From Algihabitans albus (GTDB lineage Bacteria; Pseudomonadota; Alphaproteobacteria; Kiloniellales; DSM-21159), in NCBI RefSeq assembly GCF_003572205.1, contig NZ_QXNY01000005.1:372001-436000 (forward strand): a DNA stretch of 64,000 bases, written 5' to 3'. Made by a program: the position numbers and the translations under genes. Position 1 is the first letter of the stretch. Each line of letters starts with the position of its first letter. Below are positions 25,572 through 34,125 of the stretch, one piece after another. The notes beneath the pieces are model-generated. The model saw only the letters and a list, made by a program, of their open reading frames with translations, ran no database searches and was not told where the DNA came from.

Positions 25572-27091
25572 GTGATCTCCAAGCGGCGCTGGCAGCCTTC
25601 CACCTCCTTCGTCCCTGGTGGCTGACGGTTGTTCCCATCGCGATGCTGCTCTGGTGGGGTATTCGGCGCCGCGCTACGCGCCCGCCGGCGCCGCCGAAAG
25701 GCGTCGCGCCGCACCTCGCCGCCGCCCTCACCTTGGGCGGAACGGGACCGCGACGCCTTCTTCCCATCGACGGCATCGCCTTGACGCTTGCGCTCCTGGC
25801 ACTCGCGGCGGCGGGGCCGACCTGGAGCCGAGTTCCCAACCCTCTGATGGCTCAGACGGCGCCCTTGGCGGTGGCGCTGGAAGTCTCCGATAGTATGCAG
25901 GCGACCGACTTGCCACCGAACCGGCTTGAACGGGCAAAACACAAGATTCTCGATTTGATGGCAGCACGCGGCGGCGGACGCCTAGCCCTGATCGCCTATG
26001 CCGGCAGCGCTCACCGGGTGGTGCCTTTGACCGAGGACCTGGCGGTCCTCAAACCCTTCCTGGAGGCGCTCTCGCCGGACATCATGCCGTCGCCCGGACA
26101 GAATGCGACACAGGCCCTTGACCTCGCCGCCGCGACCTTGGCCGAGGAGACGACGCCGGGCGCCATCCTCTTCGTTCTGGACGATCTTGACCGAGCCGAC
26201 CTGCCGAGCTTCGAGCGGCACATCGCCGGCAAGGGCCCGCCGGTGCTGTTCCTGTCGCTCGCCAGCCGAGATGCACCCGGCGGCGGCCTGCCAGGCGGCG
26301 CCACGGTCGTCCGGGGCACGCCCGACCGCTCCGACGTCGCCCAGCTGAATCGCCGCATCGCCTCTGCCTATCGAGCCGCTCTGGCCCGGGACGAGCGCCT
26401 GGACTGGGCGGACAAGGGCTGGATCCTGGCCTGGCCGGCCGCTCTCCTGACGCTGCTGTGGTTTCGCCGCGGCTGGACGATGCGCTGGGCCCTGCTGCCG
26501 ACCGCCGTCTTACTCGGCGGAACACCGGGGACAGCGCAGGCCGACGGGTGGGGCGACTGGTTCCTGACGGCGGATCAGCAGGGCCGGCTGGCCTACGAGG
26601 CGGGCGACTTCGCCGCGGCGGGAGAACGCTTCGCCGACCCCCAGTGGAAAGGCTACGCGCTCTACCGAGCCGGCCGCTATGCCGAGGCCGCCGAGGTGCT
26701 GGCCCGTCTCGACAGTGCAGAGGCCATCTTTGCCCGCGGTATGGCGCTGGTGCGGTCGCGCGACTACCGCGGCGGCATCGCCGCTTTCGAGGCCGCAGTG
26801 GCACGCGACCCGAGTCACCAACCGGCAACCCGCAACCTGGAGATCGCCCGCGCCATCCTGGACTACGTCGAGCGCGCCCGTGAACAGTCCGACACCGGCG
26901 AAGAGAGCGGCATCGGGGCCGACGATACGGTCTTCGACAACGCGGCAAACCGCGGAAACGAGACGAGAGCCACGGCGGAAGAGCAGATGGCTGCCACAAC
27001 GGCGGAGCAGTGGATGCGCAACGTCGATACCCAGGCCGCCGATTTCTTGCGCCTGCGCTTTGCTCTGGAAGCAGCGGAGGCTCGGCCGTGA
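25568..27091 (+). CDS. batB: VWA plus TPR membrane protein, BatB/BatC-like fusion
   Basis: 507 aa; ATG at 25568 overlaps the BatA stop. Order: two membrane helices, a VWA domain (about 95-270), a third helix (GWILAWPAALLTLLWF), then TPR repeats (about 335-430: AGDFAAAGERFADPQWKGYALYRAGRYAEAAEVL). This combines the BatB and BatC parts of the classical operon. The MIDAS motif reads EVSDS at 105-109, so the first metal-coordinating Asp is Glu. It ends in an acidic, Gln/Asn-rich tail. GTGA overlap with batD. Confidence 0.85.
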   Translation: MSDLQAALAAFHLLRPWWLTVVPIAMLLWWGIRRRATRPPAPPKGVAPHLAAALTLGGTGPRRLLPIDGIALTLALLALAAAGPTWSRVPNPLMAQTAPLAVALEVSDSMQATDLPPNRLERAKHKILDLMAARGGGRLALIAYAGSAHRVVPLTEDLAVLKPFLEALSPDIMPSPGQNATQALDLAAATLAEETTPGAILFVLDDLDRADLPSFERHIAGKGPPVLFLSLASRDAPGGGLPGGATVVRGTPDRSDVAQLNRRIASAYRAALARDERLDWADKGWILAWPAALLTLLWFRRGWTMRWALLPTAVLLGGTPGTAQADGWGDWFLTADQQGRLAYEAGDFAAAGERFADPQWKGYALYRAGRYAEAAEVLARLDSAEAIFARGMALVRSRDYRGGIAAFEAAVARDPSHQPATRNLEIARAILDYVERAREQSDTGEESGIGADDTVFDNAANRGNETRATAEEQMAATTAEQWMRNVDTQAADFLRLRFALEAAEARP

Positions 27092-28335
27092 GATACCTTC
27101 TCCTTCTTCTGCTCTGTCTTGCCTTTCCTATGACCGCTGCTGCGGAACAGCCCATTCTGCGCACCGAGTTGAAGACGTCGGCTGCCATTCCAGGTCAGCC
27201 CATCGAGCTGCGCGTGACGATACTGGTGCCCACCTGGATGCCCCAGCCGCCGCGCTTTCCAAGCTTCGAGACACCCAGCGTGATAGTTCGCCTGCCAATC
27301 GGAGGCGCGCGACCCATCAGCGAGAGGGTCGACGGCGAGACCTGGTCCGGCGTCACACGCCGGTACCGCCTCTATCCCATGACTGCCGGCTCCTTTCGAA
27401 TTCCCCCGCAAACGGCAACGGTCGCCTTCGTCGATCCCCAGACTAGACAGCCTCGAACGGTCGAACTGCTCAGCAGCCCGCTCGTCTTTGAGGGGCGAGT
27501 GCCCCAAGGAGCGGAAACGCTGGTCCCCTTCATTGCCGCCGATTCACTGACCTTGGAGCAGACTCTGGGCGGCACGGCGGAGAGCTTGGAAGTCGGCGGC
27601 GCTGTCACGCGAAGGCTGATCGCGCGGACCGAAGGTGTTTCCCCGATCTTTCTCCCGCCTTTGATTCCGCCGCTCTCCGCTGAGGGCCTGTCTGCCTATC
27701 CGAAAGAGCCGGTGGTCACGGAAAGCGAGACCGAAAGCGGCGTTTCGGGCAGCCGGGCCGAGAGTGTGACTTACCTCGTCGAAGCAGCCGGGCGCTATGC
27801 AATCCCACCTGTAAGCCTCAACTGGTTCAACTTGCGCAACCAGCAGGTCGAGACGGCGAGGGTGGAAGGTTTCGAGATTCGAGCACAAGTGTCCGCGACC
27901 AGACCTGCGACTCGAAGATGGACCGGTCTCTTACTATGGAGCTTCGGCATAGCGCTGCTTGCCGGCTTAACCGGTGCCGTGGTCTGGCGGATCTGGCCGC
28001 GCTTGTCTGCCTGGCGCCTGGAGCGACGATCGAGTTACCTGGCATCTGAAGCCCACGCCTTTGCCGAAATCAACGAGGCGCTGCGCGCTCGCCACTTCGA
28101 TCGCACCCTTCGCAGCATCGATCTTTGGCGCTTGCGCAGTCATCGACCTGCGGCCGGGGAAGAGGAGAACTTGGTTCGCGCCCTGACGGAAGTTGGCTTG
28201 GCGCGCTACGGCCGCAACCCGCGACGCCCCGCGCCGGAGAGCTGGTCGACCATAGGTTCGGCGCTTTCCGCTGCACGTCAAGGCAAGCGCGACGGAAGCG
28301 ACGAAGATCGGGGGTTGCCGTTCTTAAATCCCTGA
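27088..28335 (+). CDS. batD: BatD-like protein
   Basis: 415 aa from GTG at 27088, inside the BatB stop. Signal peptide (LLLLLLCLAFPMTAAAEQ), immunoglobulin-like beta strands in the periplasm (about 25-270), a membrane helix (LLLWSFGIALLAGLTGAVVW) and a cytoplasmic helical tail of about 110 residues. This build is that of BatD, which closes aerotolerance operons. The N-terminal extension from 27010 overlaps batB and is rejected. Confidence 0.82.
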   Translation: MRYLLLLLLCLAFPMTAAAEQPILRTELKTSAAIPGQPIELRVTILVPTWMPQPPRFPSFETPSVIVRLPIGGARPISERVDGETWSGVTRRYRLYPMTAGSFRIPPQTATVAFVDPQTRQPRTVELLSSPLVFEGRVPQGAETLVPFIAADSLTLEQTLGGTAESLEVGGAVTRRLIARTEGVSPIFLPPLIPPLSAEGLSAYPKEPVVTESETESGVSGSRAESVTYLVEAAGRYAIPPVSLNWFNLRNQQVETARVEGFEIRAQVSATRPATRRWTGLLLWSFGIALLAGLTGAVVWRIWPRLSAWRLERRSSYLASEAHAFAEINEALRARHFDRTLRSIDLWRLRSHRPAAGEEENLVRALTEVGLARYGRNPRRPAPESWSTIGSALSAARQGKRDGSDEDRGLPFLNP

Positions 28336-28464
28336 ACGGATTTGACAGCGTGGAAGCGGTCCATAACGGAACCGCAGTACGGTTAGCGTTCGGACATCTA
28401 GCTTTTGCTGTGCGCCTAAGTCTCTGGCAAATCTAAATTTTTGACCCATATCGTCTTTTGCGCT

Positions 28465-28610
28465 GCTGCCTGAAAAAGCCCGTGCCGATGTCAACGGTTG
28501 CGCGCCCCCGCGACAAAAGCCAAAAAGCACGACAGAAATGCTCGAAAAAGCGGCCCGTTAATGGCCACTTCTTTCGTTGTACGACCCATGCGCGCTCAGT
28601 CGGTTCGAAT
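28465..28610 (+). repeat. Repeat copy R5: CGGTTGCGCGCCCCCGCGACA plus terminator-like hairpin
   Basis: Shares two blocks with other copies. The upstream part (GAAAAAGCCCGTGCCGATGTC) aligns with R6 (GAAAAGACCTTGCTGATGTC). The downstream part, from GAAATGCTCGAAAAAGCGGCCCG to GCGCGCTCAGTCGG, aligns over roughly 80 bp with R1. The hairpin stem has decayed (AAGCGGCCCG...TGGCCACTT). Confidence 0.65.
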
Positions 28611-29184
28611 GGCTCAGGGGGGGCTGCGTTAAGCGGCCCAGCCGAGATTGGCGTGGACTCGATACGACGGATGGGGGGAACGGGGTGAGCGAGCCTTTGA
28701 GATGCGGCCCCGGTTCCGACACATGCGCCGGTCCATGGTTCGGGCGCCCAGGCCGCGCTGTGCATCCCTCTGCATCGCCAACGGCAACAGGAACCTTGGA
28801 CTTGCGCCCGGCTCACTGTCGAGAGCCTATACCGAACGGCTCCGGTATGGTCCCGTCGTCACATATCCAAGCACCCGCACCATCGGTCTCCCGGCATGCG
28901 GTTTGTCGCTGGAGACCATCCCCTGCTTCTGCTTTCAGGTCTTATGGCAAACGCCGTCGCCTGAAACCGCCGGTTCGCACGTTTTTCCCCGCCGCTTCGC
29001 GGCTGCCCGCGCATGGCGCTGCGCTCCCAAAAAAGTGCGCCCCGGTGGTCTCCGCTAAGGCTCCGCCCCCCAAAGGAAAGAGGGGGGTCAGACGCCCGCC
29101 GTCCGCCATCGCCCTTTCCGCGTCAGCAGGGGATGGTCCCCGGCGACATCCAAACAGGAGACTGAAAGATGGTACAGGCACCTG

Positions 29185-29229
29185 TGAGCGTCCCTCACTG
29201 AAGTGGTCCATCCTGAGGTATGGCTTTCA
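29185..29229 (+). mobile_element. Relic of an IS3-family (IS407-like) left end
   Basis: GAGCGTCCCTCACTGAAGTGG and on to GGTATGGCTTT matches, base for base except 3-4 positions, the reverse complement of the end of the IS element at 56.7 kb. No transposase sequence follows, so only the terminal part (inverted repeat and leader) remains. Confidence 0.7.
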
Positions 29230-29405
29230 GAAGCCGACTGCGTCGGTGAGGTGACACTTCGTGTTGTTCGCTCGCGGAGCGAGATATGCGCCATGCCCAC
29301 TGGGCGCCTGACATCTCGGATCGTCTGCCGCGCATTCGGGCGCCGCGCGCAGCGGAGTGAGTAGAGGCTAGTCCATGTCATCGATTGACACCTGAAGCAA
29401 GGGCA

Positions 29406-29421
29406 AATACAACGGTATACA
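29406..29421 (+). promoter_or_regulatory. Candidate regulon operator AATACA-ACGG-TATACA
   Basis: One of five 16-bp sites of form TATRCA-N4-TRTNCA found in the start regions of all transcription units from 29.4 to 50.2 kb. Its end is 26 bp upstream of the TPP-enzyme start codon, a position that would block transcription start. The FCD-type GntR regulator at 40410 is the likely binder (inference). Confidence 0.55.
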
Positions 29422-29447
29422 ATAGTCGACAAACTGGAGCGCGCCAT

Positions 29448-31244
29448 ATGGCCGATGAGACAATGAAAAAGGGTGGGGAGCTCATTGTCGAGGCTCTGAT
29501 CAAGGAAGACATTCCCTATGTCTTCGGCATCTGCGGGCATGGCAATGTCGGTCTTCTCGATGCCATGCATCAAGAAAAGGACAGGTTGACGCTGATATCG
29601 CCGCGCCACGAGCAGGTCGCCGGTCATATGGCCGACGCCTATTTCCGGGTGCGTCACAAGCCGGTTGCGACCTTGACTTCCTGCGGGCCGGGATCGGCCA
29701 ACCTCATAATGTCCTGTGCCGTTGCGCAAACGGACTCATCGGCCTTCTTGGCGATCACGGCTAACGTTCCCACACAGCAATTCAATCGCGGACCCTTCCA
29801 GGAACTGAATCGGCATCATGCCGCCGATTTTCCCAACGTGATCCGCCCGGTGGTGAAGCGGTCGTTCCAGCCGACCCGCGTCGAGATGCTGCCGCTGGCG
29901 CTGCGCCAGGCGACCTCGACGATGCTGTCGGGCCGTCCGGGACCGGTCAATCTCGACGTGCCGTTCAATCTGTTCCAGGAGGAGGCCGAGGTGATGCTCG
30001 AGGCCTCCGGCGTGACGCACAACGAGCGGCGCAGCGGCGCATCCGAAGACGACATTGCCACTGCGATGGAGATGATTCGGACAGCCAAGCGCCCGGTTCT
30101 GTTCATCGGTCACGGCGTCACGCTGTCGGAGGCCTCGGCCGAACTGACCGAGCTTGCCCATCGTCTGTCCATTCCGGTGATCTCTTCCCCCAACGGCATG
30201 GGCTGTATCGACATGGACGATTCCTTGTCGCTTGGCTTTATCGGCCGTAACGGCGTCTATACGGCCAATCAGGCGGGGCGGCACGCCGATCTGGTGATCT
30301 GCATCGGCGCGCGCTTCGACGACCGCTCCGCCTCGTCCTGGTTGCCCGGATACTCCTGGAACTTCCCCCAGACCAAACTGATCCAGGTCGATGTCGACGA
30401 TGCCGAGATCGGCCGGAACTTTCCGCCCGACCTCGGAATTCTGGCGGATGCGCGGACCTTCCTCCGGCAGGTGCTGGCCGCGTTGGAGCTGCCGCGGACC
30501 GAGACGGAAAGCACGCCGCGCCTCGCCGAGTGGCATGAGGACATCGCCGGCTGGAAAGCCGAATGGGAGGCGTTCGTCGCGCCGGGATTCGTCGAGCACA
30601 GCAGCCCCCTTCGACCCGAACGCATTGTCGCCGACTGTCGCAAGGTTCTGCCCGACGACGCGATCATCACGCTGGACTCGGGAGTTCACCATAACTGGTT
30701 TATGCAGTTTTGGCGCGCTCGCCAGCCGCAGACAATGCTGAATACCTGGGGCTATTCTGGCATGGGATTTGGCCCGTCCGGTGTGCTTGGTGCAAAGCTT
30801 GCGGCGCCCGACAAGACCTGCGTCTCGATATGCGGCGATGGTGGCTTTATCATGGTACCGCATGTTCTCTGTACCGCAGTTGAATACGACATCGCGGTCG
30901 TCTGGGTCGTATGGAACAACTTTGCCTGGGGCGCGATCCGCGACATCCAGTACGGGATGTTTGGTGGACGCGAAATCGGGACGGCGTTCTACGCAGGCGA
31001 CAACAATACGCCGTACAATCCAGATTTCGCGGCGATGGCGCGCGCCAGCGGGGTCGAAGCGACGACGGTGACGCGGTCTCAGGATTTCGCCGCTGCGCTT
31101 GAACACGCGGTTTCTCTCAACAAGCCCTATCTCATCGATGTCCATGTCGATGCCGACATTCGTCCGCCGGCAACCGGAACCTGGCAGTTGCCGCCGCTTC
31201 CGCAGAAAGAACCGGTATTCGGTACGCCCTGGCGTCCGGAGTGA
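29448..31244 (+). CDS. Thiamine pyrophosphate-dependent enzyme (acetolactate synthase large-subunit-like)
   Basis: 598 aa. ATG 29448 with GGAG 10 bp upstream; a 5' extension from 29385 crosses the operator and is rejected. N-terminal PYR domain with catalytic Glu55 (RHEQVAGHMADAY), central domain (about 200-330) and C-terminal PP domain with the Mg/TPP motif CGDGGF...WNNFAWG (about 462-490). Such enzymes decarboxylate a 2-oxo acid and release or transfer the aldehyde. No acetolactate synthase small subunit is nearby, so a catabolic decarboxylase or lyase role with the carboxylate regulon is more likely than valine synthesis (inference). Followed by a cupin gene. Confidence 0.85.
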   Translation: MADETMKKGGELIVEALIKEDIPYVFGICGHGNVGLLDAMHQEKDRLTLISPRHEQVAGHMADAYFRVRHKPVATLTSCGPGSANLIMSCAVAQTDSSAFLAITANVPTQQFNRGPFQELNRHHAADFPNVIRPVVKRSFQPTRVEMLPLALRQATSTMLSGRPGPVNLDVPFNLFQEEAEVMLEASGVTHNERRSGASEDDIATAMEMIRTAKRPVLFIGHGVTLSEASAELTELAHRLSIPVISSPNGMGCIDMDDSLSLGFIGRNGVYTANQAGRHADLVICIGARFDDRSASSWLPGYSWNFPQTKLIQVDVDDAEIGRNFPPDLGILADARTFLRQVLAALELPRTETESTPRLAEWHEDIAGWKAEWEAFVAPGFVEHSSPLRPERIVADCRKVLPDDAIITLDSGVHHNWFMQFWRARQPQTMLNTWGYSGMGFGPSGVLGAKLAAPDKTCVSICGDGGFIMVPHVLCTAVEYDIAVVWVVWNNFAWGAIRDIQYGMFGGREIGTAFYAGDNNTPYNPDFAAMARASGVEATTVTRSQDFAAALEHAVSLNKPYLIDVHVDADIRPPATGTWQLPPLPQKEPVFGTPWRPE

Positions 31245-31289
31245 GCCGGGCGATCGGCAATTGCGATAGCCGCTTGGGGAGGCCGCGTA

Positions 31290-31685
31290 ATGAGCAGTGA
31301 AACCCGGCATGGACGGGCACCGGACGGCCGGCAGGCCATCGTACGCAACATCGCCGAAGTGATGTGGCAGGAACTGCCCGCTCACCATGGCGGCGCCCTA
31401 TCGAAGCTACTGGTTCGCCCGGAAAACGAAGGCGCGAAGCACGTCGATCATCGCATCTCCTGTTATGAACCGATGGCCTATGTGGCTGTCCACGCGCACA
31501 AGGTTCAGGAACAGATCTACCATGTTCTGGAGGGCGAAGGCTTGATGGAAATTGCCGGCGAGCGCCGGATCGTGCGGCGGCACGATGTGGTCTTTCTCCC
31601 GCCGGGGATCGAGCATGCGATCCACAACACCGGGCTGGAGCGCCTGGTCTTTCTGGTGATCACATCGCCGCCGAGTGACGACTGA
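31290..31685 (+). CDS. Cupin domain protein
   Basis: 131 aa with GGGAGG upstream of ATG 31290. A single beta-barrel cupin with motif 1 (VHAHKVQEQIYHVLEGEGLMEI: two His, Glu) and motif 2 (PPGIEHAIHNTG), so a metal site of three His and one Glu is probable. It sits 45 bp after the TPP enzyme and is likely co-transcribed. Small cupins serve as isomerases, dioxygenases or sensors; which applies here cannot be told. Confidence 0.82.
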   Translation: MSSETRHGRAPDGRQAIVRNIAEVMWQELPAHHGGALSKLLVRPENEGAKHVDHRISCYEPMAYVAVHAHKVQEQIYHVLEGEGLMEIAGERRIVRRHDVVFLPPGIEHAIHNTGLERLVFLVITSPPSDD

Positions 31686-31717
31686 GGCATCTGCTGGCCT
31701 CACTGGCTCCCACCTGT

Positions 31718-31857
31718 TCAAGCGGTGTCACTCAAACCTTGCAGCCAGCCTTGGCGCGCAGGCAGCTCTTCGCAAATCCGTTTCGCTTCAATGAAGGCGT
31801 CGCCGATGGTTCTGAGATCGTTGGCGTAGGTCTGCGGTGAGACGGCGCTGCACTTAG
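31718..31857 (-). pseudogene. Possible C-terminal gene remnant
   Basis: On the - strand a frame ending at 31718 reads ...YANDLRTIGDAFIEAKR ICEELPARQGWLQGLSDTA (shown in two parts), which looks protein-like (amphipathic helix, normal codon use) but has no start. It lies between the convergent cupin and tctA genes. It may be the tail of a deleted gene. I do not recognise the family. Confidence 0.2.
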
Positions 31858-31878
31858 GGTGCGGGCGTAACAGGGAGG

Positions 31879-33408
31879 TTATTGTCTCTCTTCAGGGTCA
31901 CCGGCGGACACGGCATCTCTCGTTCGGGCCCGGATCACGATGCTGGCAAGCGTTATCAGCCAGACGGCAATCGTGATGACACCAAGCACAGCGCTGATCG
32001 GACGGTCGAAGAACACCATCAGATCGCCGTCGCTTTTCACCAGGCTGGTCACGAAGTTGAACTCGACCATCTCGCCGAGCACGATGCCGAGGATGGCCGG
32101 CGCCAGCGGTATGTCGTTTTCGGTCATCAGCCAGCCGAGCACGCCGATCACCAGCATGACACCGATGCCGAAGGTGGATCCCGAAACGCCGTAGGACCCG
32201 ACGACGCAGAAGATCAGGATCAGAGGCAGCATGATGTTCTGGGGCACGCGGACGATCTGGCTTGCGGCCCGAATGGCGATCAAACCGAGCGGTAGAAGGA
32301 TGATGTTGGCGATGAAGAAGGCGATGAAGATCGCGTAGATCAGATCGCCTTGCATCAGGAAGATGGTCGGGCCGGGCTGCAGGCCCTTGACCATCAGAAT
32401 GCCGATTGCAATTGCGGTGATCGTATCTCCCGGGATTCCGAAGACCAGCGCTGGAATCCAGGCTCCGGCAAGCGCCCCGTTGTTGGCGGCTCCCGCCTCG
32501 CTCAAGCCCTCCGTATGACCGGTGCCGAACTTCTCGGGCGTCTTCGAGGCACGTTTCGATACGGCGTAAGCGATCCACGAGGCGATGTCGGCACCGGCGC
32601 CTGGCAGGGCTCCGATGATCGTACCGAGAATCCCGCCGCGCGCGACATTCAGCTTGTGACCGGCTACGGCTCTGACCGCTTCGATCAGGTTCTTACGGTT
32701 TTCGATAACCGGTTGTGTGCTGGTTTGCTTGATACTGGAGCCGCGCGCCAGATTGCGCAGGATCTCCGCAAGCGCAAACATGCCGATCAGAGCCGGGATG
32801 AAACCCACGCCGCCCATCAGTTCGACCGTGCCGAAGGTAAAGCGCGGATAGCCCGCGATAACGTCGATGCCGACGCAGGCAATGAAGAGACCGATGAAAA
32901 GGGACGCAAAGCCTTTGAGTTTCGATCTGCCGCTGACGATCACGGCACAGCTCAACCCCAAGGCAGCCAGCCAGAAGTATTCGGTCGACGAAAACCCCAA
33001 GGCGAAGCGCGCCAGATACTGAGCGCCGAAAACGAGAATGAGGGTGCCGAGCGTACCGCCGATGACGGCCGCGATCAGGCTGACGCCAAGCCCCAAGGGG
33101 GCCTTGCCGCGTTTTGTCAGCGCATAGGCGTCATCGACATAGGCGGCCGAGGCCGGCGTACCTGGGATGCGAAGCAGCGCACCCGGCAAGTCACCGGCGA
33201 AGATCGCCGAGGTCGCAACTGCGACCACCGCCGCAATTGCGGGCAAGGGATCGAGGAAGAAGGTGATCGGAACGAGCAGGGCCGCACCCATCGTCGCCGT
33301 CAGGCCGGGAATGGCGCCGAGTAACAGACCGAAGACGCTGGCGACCACCATGGTGGTCAGCACTTCGAGTGTGAGAACCTGATCCAACGCACTGAGAAGC
33401 TGCTCCAT
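31879..33408 (-). CDS. tctA: Tripartite tricarboxylate transporter large membrane subunit
   Basis: 509 aa with about 12 hydrophobic segments. The family landmarks GLLLGAIPGLTATMGAALLVP near the N-terminus and IGALPGAGADIASWIAYAVSKR in the middle are present. TctA forms the sodium- or proton-driven channel with TctB, loaded by TctC. Start ATG 33408 (MEQLLSALDQV) is 7 bp after the TctB stop; an upstream extension inside tctB is rejected. Confidence 0.92.
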   Translation of the reverse strand: MEQLLSALDQVLTLEVLTTMVVASVFGLLLGAIPGLTATMGAALLVPITFFLDPLPAIAAVVAVATSAIFAGDLPGALLRIPGTPASAAYVDDAYALTKRGKAPLGLGVSLIAAVIGGTLGTLILVFGAQYLARFALGFSSTEYFWLAALGLSCAVIVSGRSKLKGFASLFIGLFIACVGIDVIAGYPRFTFGTVELMGGVGFIPALIGMFALAEILRNLARGSSIKQTSTQPVIENRKNLIEAVRAVAGHKLNVARGGILGTIIGALPGAGADIASWIAYAVSKRASKTPEKFGTGHTEGLSEAGAANNGALAGAWIPALVFGIPGDTITAIAIGILMVKGLQPGPTIFLMQGDLIYAIFIAFFIANIILLPLGLIAIRAASQIVRVPQNIMLPLILIFCVVGSYGVSGSTFGIGVMLVIGVLGWLMTENDIPLAPAILGIVLGEMVEFNFVTSLVKSDGDLMVFFDRPISAVLGVITIAVWLITLASIVIRARTRDAVSAGDPEERQ

Positions 33409-33415
33409 GACGGCC

Positions 33416-33886
33416 TCAGGACAGCAGCGCTTCGAGGGGGCCGTAGGGCAGGGCAACCCGCAGCAGCGTCCCGAACACATAGGAAATGACGACTGCGCCG
33501 ATCAGCGCGATAGGCAGGGCCACCAGCCACCGCACGCCGAGAAACACCTGAAACACGATCAACGACACGGTGGCTGTTGCGAGAAAGCCCGCATGCGGCA
33601 TGACGAAGATGATCGCTAGGGTGATCCCTATGGGCAGCGCAAGGCGCGCAAGGGTTGCCGCGTTCGGATGCCATTCGTCGAAACGCACGACGCCGGTCTT
33701 GGCCTTTCTAAGGCCGGTCATGCTCATCAGCACGCCGACCAGCGCCATGCCACTGCCGACGATAGTGGGAAAGAAAGCGGCACCGTAGAGCTGACCCACC
33801 GGGGACGGAAAGCTCTGAGCTTCCCAGAGGACGACTGCACCGCTGGCGGTCAGCAGGAGACCCAGGGCCCAGTCAGCGATTTTCAT
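33416..33886 (-). CDS. tctB: Tripartite tricarboxylate transporter small membrane subunit
   Basis: 156 aa with four hydrophobic segments (for example LALPIGITLAIIFVMPHAGFLATA in two parts, VALPIALIGAVVISYVFGTLL). Size, topology and position between tctC and tctA fit the TctB family, whose sequence is poorly conserved. A gap of 239 bp with a strong hairpin separates it from tctC. Confidence 0.85.
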   Translation of the reverse strand: MKIADWALGLLLTASGAVVLWEAQSFPSPVGQLYGAAFFPTIVGSGMALVGVLMSMTGLRKAKTGVVRFDEWHPNAATLARLALPIGITLAIIFVMPHAGFLATATVSLIVFQVFLGVRWLVALPIALIGAVVISYVFGTLLRVALPYGPLEALLS

Positions 33887-34052
33887 CTTTGTGTGCCCTC
33901 AGCAGGTGACGACCGGGCAACATACAGGGCCTCAGATACCTTAACGGAGGCCGGGTCCCTGGAGCGCCATTCAAGCAGTCGATTGAAGGGTGGTCCTCAA
34001 ATCGCTGCGGGATCACTCTACACGCTCCTGCCCGTCGACTGTTCGCGCGCAA

Positions 34053-34085
34053 GGGAGAGGAAAGGCCGTCGGCCGTCCCTCTCCC
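34053..34085 (-). terminator. Intercistronic stem-loop downstream of tctC
   Basis: GGGAGAGG at 34053-34060 pairs perfectly with CCTCTCCC at 34078-34085, and GGCCG with CGGCC inside, giving a long GC-rich hairpin 40 bp after the tctC stop. No T run follows on the - strand, so it is more likely a processing/stability element or attenuator giving more TctC than TctBA. Confidence 0.5.
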
Positions 34086-34125
34086 CAGATCGCGCATTGC
34101 AGCAGGAAGGTCTGACGACCGGACG

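Larger units (their letters stand above)
28336..29405. other. Gene-poor region with repeat R5, an unidentified CG-rich block and an IS relic
   Basis: About 1.07 kb without a supported complete gene. After repeat R5 (to about 28610) comes a block rich in GCG/CGC palindromes (CCGCCGCTTCGCGGC, AAAAAAGTGCGCC) of the sort found upstream of plasmid or ICE genes. A short frame with GGAGACTGAAAG before ATG 29169 starts MVQAPVSVPH and then stops in the IS relic, as if a gene start had been cut. Large frames here show no family resemblance. Confidence 0.45.

Noticed and set aside
25568-27091. BatB as a dead VWA protein because of its Glu MIDAS residue
   Set aside because: Glu can still coordinate metal and the rest of the motif (SDS) is intact, so loss of function cannot be claimed.
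28577-29254. 225-codon frame after repeat R5
   Set aside because: Arg/Pro/Ser-rich translation typical of a shadow frame in GC-rich DNA; it runs into the IS relic and has no ribosome binding site.
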